From: Bordetella bronchialis
GTDB taxonomy: Bacteria > Pseudomonadota > Gammaproteobacteria > Burkholderiales > Burkholderiaceae_B
Direction of reading: 5' to 3'
Assembly (NCBI RefSeq): GCF_001676705.1
Contig: NZ_CP016170.1
Span: forward strand, 4,712,001-4,776,000
Length of the DNA: 64,000 bases
Shown here: positions 42,384 to 50,483 of the stretch, piece after piece
How the letters are laid out: every line of letters begins with the position of its first letter
How positions within the stretch are numbered: position 1 is the stretch's first letter
Notes under the pieces: generated by a model
The model's input: only the letters and a program-made list of their open reading frames with translations
Databases searched by the model: none
Told to the model about the DNA's origin: nothing
Translations under genes and position numbers: made by a program

Positions 42384-43367
42384 CTACGTATGGGCCGCCA
42401 CCCACTGCTCCAGTTTGCGCAGCCAGATCGCGTCCACCCGTCCCGCGTTGCCGTCGGAATGGCCGGCGGCGTGGGGCGTGGCGATGACGTTCGGCATATG
42501 CCATAGCGGCGAGGCGGCATCCAGCGGCTCGTGCTCGTAGACGTCCAGATAGGCGCCGCCCAGGTGGCCGGATCGCAGCGCGGCGATCAGGTCCGCCTCC
42601 ACCACGACTTCGCCGCGGGCGACGTTGACCAGGTGGGCGCCCTTGGGCAGCAGGGCCAGCGCGCGGGCGTCGACCAGGCCGCGCGTGCGGTCGCTCAGCG
42701 GGCAGGCCAGGATCAGCCAGTCGGCGCGCGGCAGCAGCGTGCCGATGTCCTCGAAAGACGCGGTTTCGATGGGGCTGTCGCCGGCGTCCTCGATGGGCGC
42801 GGCGCTGCTGCGCACCACCGCGATGCGCAGGCCCAGCAGCCGCAGCACGGCGCCCAGGCGCTGGCCGATACTGCCCCAGCCCACGATGACCGCGGTCTGT
42901 CCCGCCAGGTCGCGCGGCACCTCCAGTTCGGTCGCCTTCAGCCAACGGCCCTGGCGCTGGGCGTCGAGCAGGACGTGCATGCGGCGGTTCAGCGCCAGCA
43001 GCCCGGCCAGCGCGGTCTGCATCACCGGTTCGGAATTGGCGCCGGCCGAGGCGCTGACCTCCACGCCGCGCGCCTTCAGCTCGGGAAATATCGGGCGGTC
43101 CAGTCCGGCCGAATGCACGTGCACCCAGCGCAGGCCGGGCGAAGCGCGCAGCGATTCATAGAAAGCCTGCAGGGATTCCATCACTACGTGCTTGGTCGAC
43201 GCCCCCGTGACATCGCGCGAGATAAAGGCGATGTCCACGTCGCCATGCGCATGGCCCAGGGTGGGCTCGGCGATGCGCAGCTCGTACGGACGACCGTCCA
43301 TGATGCGCGCGACAGGCTCGCGCAGGCGTTCAGCGGTACTGCGGGACAGCAAGATACGTATCGTCAT
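42384..43367 (-). CDS. D-isomer-specific 2-hydroxyacid dehydrogenase
   Basis: 327 residues. Rossmann motif VGWGSIGQRLG, then NVARGEVVVEADLIAAL (catalytic Arg), LDVYEHEPL (Glu) and ATPHAAGHS (catalytic His) are in the order of the GyaR/SerA-type family. It reduces a 2-oxoacid or oxidises a D-2-hydroxyacid with NAD(P)H. The strand after the first Rossmann motif ends in VVRSSAAP, with Arg favouring NADPH. The substrate could be glyoxylate, hydroxypyruvate or a branched 2-oxoacid. It stands alone between the sulfatase operon and the divergent DUF2501 gene. Confidence 0.9.
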   Translation of the reverse strand: MTIRILLSRSTAERLREPVARIMDGRPYELRIAEPTLGHAHGDVDIAFISRDVTGASTKHVVMESLQAFYESLRASPGLRWVHVHSAGLDRPIFPELKARGVEVSASAGANSEPVMQTALAGLLALNRRMHVLLDAQRQGRWLKATELEVPRDLAGQTAVIVGWGSIGQRLGAVLRLLGLRIAVVRSSAAPIEDAGDSPIETASFEDIGTLLPRADWLILACPLSDRTRGLVDARALALLPKGAHLVNVARGEVVVEADLIAALRSGHLGGAYLDVYEHEPLDAASPLWHMPNVIATPHAAGHSDGNAGRVDAIWLRKLEQWVAAHT

Positions 43368-43552
43368 GATGACTAGTGTTATGGCACCTATCGTTACCTG
43401 GAAAGGCTCCCCATCCGCCTATTCTTACGCCGGCTGCGGAGCGGCCGCATCGATCGCACCGCTGCGCGCTCGCGTCATCGTGATGGACGGCGCCGCGGCC
43501 TCGGGCGCCGACATTATCGCGCGATCCCTTTTTTCCAACAGGAGTGATACGA

Positions 43553-43990
43553 ATGAAAGTACGCAATCATGCCCGCGCGGCTTTGCTGGCGGGCATGCTG
43601 GTGGCCGTGTCCGGCGCGCCCGCGCTGGCCCAGGGCCTGGACCTGAAAGGCGCCCTGGGCGGGCTGGGTGGATTGGGCGGATCCGGATCGGCTTCGGGCG
43701 CGCCGACGTCCGGCAGCCTGGGCAATGCCGCCGGCATCCTGGAGTACTGCATCAAGAACAAGTACCTGTCCAATGGCAGCGCGTCGTCGCTGAAGGACCA
43801 GTTGATGAGCAAGCTCACCGGCAGCACCGGCCAGCCCGCGCAGAAAGACAGCGGCTATCTCTCGGGCGCCAAGGGCATCCTGCAGACCGGCACGGGCAAC
43901 AGCCTGGACCTGAGCGGCGATGGCCTGAAGGCCGCGGCCGCGGGACAGGTCTGCGATACCGTCCTGGAACAGGCCAAGTCCTTCCTCTGA
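43553..43990 (+). CDS. DUF2501 family secreted protein (YjjA-like)
   Basis: 145 residues from the ATG at 43553, which has AGGAG eight bases upstream; an in-frame GTG at 43544 is less likely. Signal peptide residues 1-26 (…APALAQ), a Gly/Ser-rich linker (GALGGLGGLGGSGSASG), then the DUF2501 region with ILEYCIKNKYLS and QVCDTVLEQAKSFL carrying the two conserved cysteines that may form a disulfide. Function is unknown in the whole family; export to the periplasm is likely. It is a single gene divergent from the hydroxyacid dehydrogenase. Confidence 0.87.
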   Translation: MKVRNHARAALLAGMLVAVSGAPALAQGLDLKGALGGLGGLGGSGSASGAPTSGSLGNAAGILEYCIKNKYLSNGSASSLKDQLMSKLTGSTGQPAQKDSGYLSGAKGILQTGTGNSLDLSGDGLKAAAAGQVCDTVLEQAKSFL

Positions 43991-44044
43991 TCGTTCCCCG
44001 CACGCCGAGCAACGACGCCACGCCGGGCAGACCGGCCCCGCGCG

Positions 44045-45436
44045 TCAACGCCCGTGCGTCAATTCCTTGCCCGCGCCGCGCGGCATGCGCGCCGTCACCG
44101 GGATGGACGCGGCGGAAAACAATCCCAGCACAAGGAACGCCGGCCAGAAGTCCGTCCAGACAATTTGCGCGTGACCCTGCACGGAATGGGAAACTTGCAA
44201 CACGATGCCCGCCACCGTCACGCCCAGGCCCAGCGACATCTGCTGGATCACGCTGGCCACGCTGGTCGCGCGGCCGACGTCGATGCTGGCGATCTCCGCA
44301 TACGCCAGCGCATTGAGCGCGGTGAATTGCAGCGACGGGAAAATGCCGCCGAACAGCACGATCACCCAGATCGTCACGCGCGACATCTCGGGGTGGAACA
44401 CCCCATAGCTGGCCAGCGCCACGCCCGCCAGCGCCGCATTCACCATCAGCACCGGGCGAAAGCCGAAGCGCCGCAGCAGGGGCTGGGCCAGCGTCTTCAT
44501 GAACAGCGCGCCGAAGGCCGAGGCGCAGGTGATCATGCCGGCCTCGAAGGGCGTCATGCCCAGTCCTTCCTGCAAGGCCAGGGGCAGCAGGAAGGGCACC
44601 GCGCCCAGGCCGATGCGAAACAGCGAACCGCCCATCACGCTGGTGTGGAAGGTGGGGATGCGCAGCAGGCGCAGGTCCAGCAGCGGGTTGCGGGCGTGCC
44701 GCGCGTACAGCACGTATAGCGCGGAAAACAGCACGCCCAGGCCGCACATCGCCGCGGCGGCCCGGTCGCTGACGACGTCGCTGCCCACCAGCGACATCCC
44801 CAGCATGAACAGCGAGCCGCCGGCCGCGGACAGCACGAAGCCCGGCCAGTCCAGATGGCCGGGCTCGGTATCGCGCACATCGTCGATATACCGGTTGGCC
44901 AGGTAGATGCCCAGCAGGCCGATGGGCACATTGATGAAAAACATCAGGCGCCAATGCAGATACGTGGTGATGAAGCCGCCCAGCAGCGGTCCCACGACGG
45001 GTCCCAGCAAGGCAGGCACAGTCAGGTAATTGACCGCCCGCACGAAATCCGCGCGCGCCACGGAGCGGAAGATGATGATGCGGCCCACCGGCACCATCAT
45101 CGCCCCGCCTATGCCCTGCACGAAGCGCGCCAGCACGAAGGTGAACAGGGACTGCGCGCCCGCGCACAGCAGCGACCCCGCCACGAATACGCCGATGGCC
45201 GCGCGGAACACGGTGCGCGGGCCGAAGCGGTCGGCGACCCAGCCGCAGATGGGGATGAACACGCCCAGGCCCACCACATAGCTGGTCACGGCGAGCTTCA
45301 GGGTGATGGGGTCTTCGCCCAGGTCGCGCGCCAGCGAAGGCAGCGCCGTGACCAGCACCGTGGCGTCGAGGTTCTCCATGAACAAGGCGCAAGCCACGAT
45401 GAGCGGGACAATGAATGCACCGAGGGCAAGCGGCAT
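44045..45436 (-). CDS. MFS efflux transporter, DHA2 family
   Basis: 463 residues with about 14 hydrophobic helices. Helix 1 has ENLDATVLVTALPSLARDLG, the loop 2-3 motif is GWVADRFGPR, and helix 5 carries LLGPVVGPLLGGFI (antiporter motif C). It resembles the MdtD/EmrB-like exporters. No regulator or membrane fusion protein is adjacent, so its substrate and control are unknown. It is convergent with the DUF2501 gene (54-base gap) and followed upstream by the PAP2 gene on the same strand. Confidence 0.9.
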   Translation of the reverse strand: MPLALGAFIVPLIVACALFMENLDATVLVTALPSLARDLGEDPITLKLAVTSYVVGLGVFIPICGWVADRFGPRTVFRAAIGVFVAGSLLCAGAQSLFTFVLARFVQGIGGAMMVPVGRIIIFRSVARADFVRAVNYLTVPALLGPVVGPLLGGFITTYLHWRLMFFINVPIGLLGIYLANRYIDDVRDTEPGHLDWPGFVLSAAGGSLFMLGMSLVGSDVVSDRAAAAMCGLGVLFSALYVLYARHARNPLLDLRLLRIPTFHTSVMGGSLFRIGLGAVPFLLPLALQEGLGMTPFEAGMITCASAFGALFMKTLAQPLLRRFGFRPVLMVNAALAGVALASYGVFHPEMSRVTIWVIVLFGGIFPSLQFTALNALAYAEIASIDVGRATSVASVIQQMSLGLGVTVAGIVLQVSHSVQGHAQIVWTDFWPAFLVLGLFSAASIPVTARMPRGAGKELTHGR

Positions 45437-45539
45437 GGCGGAACGACGCGGGGGGAGTCAGCGATGGAGCGAGATTATGACATTCCCCCGCGCGCATTCC
45501 GTTCAGCCCGCGGTCAGCGTGGCGCGGGCCGCGCCGCGC

Positions 45540-46169
45540 TCACACGCCCGAACGCACGCCGCGATGCAGGTGATCGCGCGTGTACGGCGCATCCTGCCCC
45601 GACAGCGCCAGCGCCAGCGCGACCACGACGTCATGCGTGCGAACCTTGGGCGCCACGGAAACGCTGGCCATGGCCGAGAGCAGGAAGGCGAGCGCCACCG
45701 CGCTCGCGCGCAGGCCAAGACGGCCGGCGGGCCAGCGGGCCAGTACGATGCCCGACACCATGCCGCCTACCGCCAGGCCCAGGATGACTTCCGATACCGA
45801 ATGCGCGCCCAGCACCAGGCGCGAGATCCCGATCGACAGCGCCAGGCCGGCGCCGCCCCATGCCAGCACGGCGGCGCGGCGCCGCGTATAGCGGTTGCCG
45901 ATGGCATAACCCAGCACCGGATACACCGCGGCCGACACCATGGAGTGCCCGCTGATGCCGGTGAAGTCGATGGCCGCCCACCCTATGCCCCAGCCCAGGA
46001 AGGCCAGCTTGGACACCAGCACCGCGGCCCCCGCGATCGCGAAGGCCCACAGCCAATTGAAGGCCGGCGGGCGATCCGACATCGCCACGAACACCATCGC
46101 GACCAGCGCCGCCGGCAATACCAGGCGCGACTCGCCCATCGCGGAAACCGCCATCCAGAAACCGTGCAT
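45540..46169 (-). CDS. PAP2-family phosphatase, membrane-bound
   Basis: 209 residues, with six or so hydrophobic helices. Phosphatase motifs: GISGHSMVSA (motif 2, SGH) and SRLVLGAHSVSEVILG (motif 3, SRxxxxxHxxxE, with Glu where Asp is common). The first motif (KxxxxxxRP) is not clear, so it may be a small, divergent member. Such enzymes dephosphorylate lipid phosphates such as undecaprenyl pyrophosphate, phosphatidate or lipid A on the outer face of the inner membrane. It lies between the efflux and lytic transglycosylase genes on the same strand and seems to be its own unit. Confidence 0.85.
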   Translation of the reverse strand: MHGFWMAVSAMGESRLVLPAALVAMVFVAMSDRPPAFNWLWAFAIAGAAVLVSKLAFLGWGIGWAAIDFTGISGHSMVSAAVYPVLGYAIGNRYTRRRAAVLAWGGAGLALSIGISRLVLGAHSVSEVILGLAVGGMVSGIVLARWPAGRLGLRASAVALAFLLSAMASVSVAPKVRTHDVVVALALALSGQDAPYTRDHLHRGVRSGV

Positions 46170-46197
46170 GCCTCACCTTATGCGCTAACGTCACAAG

Positions 46198-46215
46198 GGG
46201 CCCGTCGACGGGCCC
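46198..46215. other. 18-bp perfect palindrome upstream of the PAP2 gene
   Basis: GGGCCCGTC-GACGGGCCC sits 29 bases upstream of the PAP2 start codon. It can form a seven-pair stem with a TCGA loop in RNA from either strand, or serve as a dimeric protein site. Function unknown. Confidence 0.4.
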
Positions 46216-46310
46216 AAGCATGCGATGGAAGCACATCCCGGCTCGGCTGCCTATCCCCTATCGGCCGGATGGCGCGGCGGGATCCTCCCATGGACCTACG
46301 CATGCGGGGT

Positions 46311-46330
46311 GGCGCCGCTCATGCGGCGCC
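46311..46330 (-). terminator. Stem-tetraloop after the lytic transglycosylase gene
   Basis: GGCGCCGC-TCAT-GCGGCGCC, eight perfect pairs with a four-base loop, begins nine bases beyond the transglycosylase stop on the minus strand. No U-run follows, so termination would depend on other factors or the hairpin may protect the mRNA end. Confidence 0.4.
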
Positions 46331-46339
46331 GCCGGACGT

Positions 46340-47092
46340 CTACCAGCCAGCCTTGTACCGGGCGTACAAGGCGATCACGTCGCGCACGTACTGCTGCGTC
46401 TCCGCGTAGGGCGGGATGCCGTCGTACTTCTGCACCGCGCCCTGCCCCGCGTTGTATGCCGCCAGGGCCAGGTCCAGGCGTCCGGGATACTGGTCGATAA
46501 GGCTGCGCAGGTGGCGCGATCCGGCCTGCACGTTGGTCGCGGGATCCACCAGGGCCCGTTCGACGTCCGGATCGCTGAGCAGCGCCGCCGCGGTGCGCGG
46601 CATCAGCTGCATCAGCCCCAGGGCGCCCTTGGGCGAGCGCGCGTCCTTGCGAAAGCCGGATTCGACCGCGATCACCGCGCCCAGCAGCGCGCTGTCCAGC
46701 CCATACTGGGCCGCGGCCTTGGCGATGACGCCGCGATAGTCCTCCAGGCCGCGATGCGCGCTAAGGGCGGCGACCCGGCCCTCGTCCGCCTCCGGCTCCG
46801 CCCGCGCCACCGTGGCGGTGCGGGCCGCCCCGGCCGGGCCGGCCACCCGCAGGCGCGGCGCGCACTGGGCACAGCGCGCGGCCGCGCGGGCCTGCGCCCG
46901 CGTGTAGTACTTGGACATGCCCTTGTCCACCGTCATGCTGCGCCAGACGCCAAAGGGATCCTTGTAGCGGTAGACCTCGCCCGCCCCGGCATCCTTCGCC
47001 ATCATCGACAGCCCGAGTCCCAGCGCCATGGAGGCCAGGAAAAGCCATCGTCGCCCGTCGCATTCCGCGCTGATTCGCCATTGTTTTCTCAT
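46340..47092 (-). CDS. Lytic transglycosylase, SLT family
   Basis: 250 residues from the ATG at 47092 (an in-frame ATG at 47119 is also possible). A signal peptide or anchor (WLFLASMALGLGLSMMAKDAGA) is followed by a DUF4124-like YRYKDPFGVWRSMTV stretch, a Cys pair (CAQC) and a C-terminal SLT domain: the catalytic Glu in IAVESGFRKDARSPKGALGL, MQLMP, NVQAGSRHLRSLI and ALAAYNAGQGAVQKY. It cleaves peptidoglycan glycan strands to form 1,6-anhydro ends. Single-domain periplasmic enzymes like this often serve in secretion-system assembly or cell-wall turnover; no secretion genes are adjacent. Confidence 0.92.
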   Translation of the reverse strand: MRKQWRISAECDGRRWLFLASMALGLGLSMMAKDAGAGEVYRYKDPFGVWRSMTVDKGMSKYYTRAQARAAARCAQCAPRLRVAGPAGAARTATVARAEPEADEGRVAALSAHRGLEDYRGVIAKAAAQYGLDSALLGAVIAVESGFRKDARSPKGALGLMQLMPRTAAALLSDPDVERALVDPATNVQAGSRHLRSLIDQYPGRLDLALAAYNAGQGAVQKYDGIPPYAETQQYVRDVIALYARYKAGW

Positions 47093-47264
47093 GGTCCTCG
47101 TGCTTGGTGCGGAGGCCATCCGCGCAGCCGCGGCCCCTGCGGCGCAGGCGCGCCGCCACGTCTCTCCCCCGGCCCTCGATATTGGGCCAGGCCGGCGCGG
47201 GCTGTCTTCTGCCTTGACGCACTAGCGCATCGAGCCGAGCACTAGGTCGGATGGAGGGCCGCGA

Positions 47265-48692
47265 TCAGGCCCGGCGCATGAAGCCGAGATCACGGTTACC
47301 GAAATTGCGCAGATGTGGGAAAACGTCGTCCAGGGCGCCCGCGCCGGCGCCGAACCAGGCGCCCAGCGTCGCGCCGAACTCTTCCACCGAGGTACTCGGC
47401 AGCAGGCGCCCATGGTCCACATAACCGGGGCCTTCGATGTCCCATTCGGGCTGTGTGCCGTAGAAGCGGCCGCCGCGCACGGCGCCGCCCAGGATGAAGT
47501 GATGGCCGCCCCAGCCATGATCGGATCCGTCGCCGTTGGAGACCAGCGTGCGGCCGAATTCCGAGGCCGTGAAGGTCGTGACGCGGTCCTCCACGCCCAG
47601 GGCCGCCATGGCCTGCTGGAAGGCCGCCAGCGCGCCGCCCAGTTCGCGCAGCAGCCCGGGATGCGTGCCGTTCAGGCCGTCGTGGTTGTCGTAGCCGTTC
47701 TGCGAAACGAAGAACACCTGCCGCCTCACGCCCAGCGCCTGCCGCGCGGCGATCATGCGCGCGACGATCTTCAGCTGCCCGCCCAGCGGCGTGCCGAAAT
47801 CCCCCTGTACCGCCACGCCTTCCAGGGCGCTGCGCAACTGCGTATCGGCGCGGATGGAGCGGTCCAGCGTGGCGGCGATCTGCTGCTGGAACAAGTGCGG
47901 CCCGGGCCGGGTCAGCAGCGCGCGCAGCAGATCGGTGCACGCCGTGGAGCCATAGGTATCGCGCTGCAGGAGTTCGATCGGCGTGGAACCGGCCGGGCTG
48001 ACGCGGTAGGCGGAGACGTGGCGGCCAGACAGCCATAGCGCGGTACCGCCCGCCGTGACATTGGCGAAGGTGCTATGGCCGTTGCCGGCCGCGAACAGGT
48101 CGGCCAGCCGCCCGGCCCAGCCGGAGGACGCGCCTTCCGGCGCCAGGCCCTGCCAGTAGGATTGCTGGTCGTTGTGCGAAAAAAGCTTGGGCGGCATGGG
48201 CACGCGCGCGCCGATGTATTCGGCCTTGGTGGTGGGCACCACCATGGGGCCGACGTTCAGCTGTACCGCCAGCACGCCGCGTTCGAACAGCGGCTTGAGC
48301 GGCGCGAGCGACGGCGCCAGCGCGTAGGCGCGGCCGGCGGCGCCATCGTCCGCGGATGCGCCGCGCGCGGCCGGCCGGCGCAGTACCGTCGCTTCCAGCT
48401 TGTCGCGCGCCAGCGCGATATCGGAGCGGATGCGGAAGTAGCGGGCATGGCTTTCCGCGTCGTAGGGCACAACGGTGTTGTACGGGTCATTGCCGCCGTA
48501 CAGGAAGACGCATACCAGGGCCTTGTAGTCTTCGCCGGCCATGTCTGCCCGGCCCGCCGGCGCCGCTTGCGCGGCCGCTTCCGCGGCCGCGGCAAGGCGC
48601 GTGGCCAGCGGCATGGCGCCGCCCGCCACGCCGGCCGCGCCCAGGGCCGCGATGCGCTGCACGAACTCGCGGCGGGAAGAGGATGTCGTCAT
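47265..48692 (-). CDS. DUF1501 protein with Tat signal
   Basis: 475 residues from the ATG at 48692. The N-terminus SSSRREFVQRIAALGAAGVA is a twin-arginine export signal. The body is the DUF1501 family (alkaline-phosphatase-like fold): VFLYGGNDPYNTVVP, FSHNDQQSYWQG, NGYDNHDGLNGTH and ASEFGRTLVSNGDGSDHGWG, where His/Asp residues may bind metal. Exact reaction unknown; family members are often annotated as sulfatase-like or phosphodiesterase-like. It overlaps the DUF1800 gene by four bases, the standard pairing of these two families. It is likely to act in the periplasm. Confidence 0.9.
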   Translation of the reverse strand: MTTSSSRREFVQRIAALGAAGVAGGAMPLATRLAAAAEAAAQAAPAGRADMAGEDYKALVCVFLYGGNDPYNTVVPYDAESHARYFRIRSDIALARDKLEATVLRRPAARGASADDGAAGRAYALAPSLAPLKPLFERGVLAVQLNVGPMVVPTTKAEYIGARVPMPPKLFSHNDQQSYWQGLAPEGASSGWAGRLADLFAAGNGHSTFANVTAGGTALWLSGRHVSAYRVSPAGSTPIELLQRDTYGSTACTDLLRALLTRPGPHLFQQQIAATLDRSIRADTQLRSALEGVAVQGDFGTPLGGQLKIVARMIAARQALGVRRQVFFVSQNGYDNHDGLNGTHPGLLRELGGALAAFQQAMAALGVEDRVTTFTASEFGRTLVSNGDGSDHGWGGHHFILGGAVRGGRFYGTQPEWDIEGPGYVDHGRLLPSTSVEEFGATLGAWFGAGAGALDDVFPHLRNFGNRDLGFMRRA

Positions 48693-50263
48693 CGCTGCAC
48701 CAGATAGTCGGGCGTGGCGGCCACCAGCGTGATGGCGGCGCGCACGCGGTCGAGCGGGCGCCCGGCGGGTATGGTCGCGACCGCCTGGGCGATGGCCGCC
48801 GCCGTATCGCGATCGAACACGTCGCCCGCCATCAGCAGCACGATCCGATCGACCAGGGCCTGCGTATCGCCCGCGATGGCGGCTTCCGCGGCGTAGGAGG
48901 TCTGCAGGTCCTCCCATCCGCGATCCACGTAGATGGCCACGAAGTTCAGATAGCCGGCCACGCTGGTCTCGTCGGTGATCTGCAGCTCGGGCGCCACCAT
49001 CCCGCGCGCGGCGATGGGACTGCCCGGCGGCGTATAGCGCGGCCGGAAAAAATTGAACACCGACGCGGACCGCATGGGGCTTTGCGCCAGCCTGATCGTG
49101 TTGTCGGTGGTATCCGGCATGGCCCACTTGCCATTGTTGGAGGTCGCGCCGAAGGCTCGCGCCCAGGCGGCGAAGCGCACGATGGGTTCGCGCACCTTGC
49201 CCCAGGTGGGCGACGCCAGGTCCGGGAAGCGTGCCTCGCGGTCCAGCAGGATGGCGCGGACCACCGCGCGCAGGTTGCCGCGCCGGCCGCGGCCGTCGTC
49301 GGCGAATACGGCCGCCACCCGTCCGACGTAGGCGGGACTGGGATTGCTGGTCACCAGCCGCTGGATCAGCTGCGTGCCGATGAACGGCCCGACATTGGGA
49401 TGCGCGCACAACACGTCCAGGGCCTTGTTCAGGGATGCGACGCCGCCGGTGCCGGCGGGGATCGTGGCGCCCAGGAAGCGCTTCTCCGCCATGGAGTGCA
49501 AGGCGGGGTTCAGGGCCATGGGCCGGCGGTGGAAGGCGACGTTTTCCTCGCTGCCGTTCAGGTCCCAGCCGGTGAACACCTTGGCCAGCCCGCGCACGTC
49601 GTCGTTGGTGTAGGTTTCGACGGGCTTGCCGTCCACCAGCCTGGGGGTGCCATCCGGGTTCAGCTCATACAGGCCGATGGTGAACAGCTGCATGACTTCG
49701 CGGGCGTAGTTCTCGTCCGGTTCGCGGCCGGTGCGCGGATCTTCCTTGCGATTGCCGCGGTAGGTCAGCATGCAGCCCATCGACAGGTTCAGCGTGACGG
49801 CCCCGAGCAAGGCGCGGAAGTCGCCCAGCCCGTGTTCGGCCAGGATGTCCATGAACGAGGCCGCGCCGAACAGCGGCCAGTTGGCCGTGATGGACGACAC
49901 GCCGACCACGAAGATCTCCGACAGCGCGAAGGCGGTGCGGGTGCGCACCTGGTCGGGCGCCGAAATGAACTTGCGCCACAGCGTGGATTCCAGGGGCGCA
50001 TTGATGCCGTTGCCCTTGTTGGCCTCGTTGTCCGCGCGGATGGACAGCAGCCAGTCGAAATGGGTTTGCGAGGGCGGCATGTCCAGTTGCTGGTCCAGCC
50101 ACGCCGCATAGCCCATGCGGACCACGCGGTCGATCTCCGCCGGTGTCGGCCCGAAGGTGGCCTGGGCCAGGAAACGCGAGGCCTGCCCCGGCGTGGGGCG
50201 GGGATAGTCATTGCCCAGGGAAGCGGGATCGGCGCGCGGCGGCCGGGAAGCGGTCACGGACAT
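48689..50263 (-). CDS. DUF1800 family protein
   Basis: 524 residues. DUF1800 hallmarks: RFLAQATFGPTPAEIDRV near the start, ENYAREVMQLFTIGLYELN, DVRGLAKVFTGWDL and RLVTSNPSPAYVGRVAAVF, plus RSASVFNFFRPRY before the C-terminus. The fold is helical and its function unknown; it regularly travels with DUF1501. The N-terminus shows neither Sec nor Tat signal, although its partner has a clear Tat signal, so it may be exported as a passenger or the partners may meet at the membrane. The ATGA overlap indicates coupled synthesis. It is divergent from the ABC-fusion gene. Confidence 0.9.
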   Translation of the reverse strand: MSVTASRPPRADPASLGNDYPRPTPGQASRFLAQATFGPTPAEIDRVVRMGYAAWLDQQLDMPPSQTHFDWLLSIRADNEANKGNGINAPLESTLWRKFISAPDQVRTRTAFALSEIFVVGVSSITANWPLFGAASFMDILAEHGLGDFRALLGAVTLNLSMGCMLTYRGNRKEDPRTGREPDENYAREVMQLFTIGLYELNPDGTPRLVDGKPVETYTNDDVRGLAKVFTGWDLNGSEENVAFHRRPMALNPALHSMAEKRFLGATIPAGTGGVASLNKALDVLCAHPNVGPFIGTQLIQRLVTSNPSPAYVGRVAAVFADDGRGRRGNLRAVVRAILLDREARFPDLASPTWGKVREPIVRFAAWARAFGATSNNGKWAMPDTTDNTIRLAQSPMRSASVFNFFRPRYTPPGSPIAARGMVAPELQITDETSVAGYLNFVAIYVDRGWEDLQTSYAAEAAIAGDTQALVDRIVLLMAGDVFDRDTAAAIAQAVATIPAGRPLDRVRAAITLVAATPDYLVQR

Positions 50264-50483
50264 GGCGGCATCGAAGCTACGACCCGGTCACCTTAGCCGC
50301 ATCGCAGCATGCCCACAATCCGTACGCTTGGCCTAGGGGGTGCCACGGGCTACGCCATAGGGATTAAGACAGCGGGCCGTGCCGGCGCCGGCGGGGACGC
50401 CGCCCACATCGGGCTCCACCGTATGCATGAGGCACGAACCTTGCCGCCAGCCGCCTGGCCAACTCATCCTTGGGGGAAAAGGC

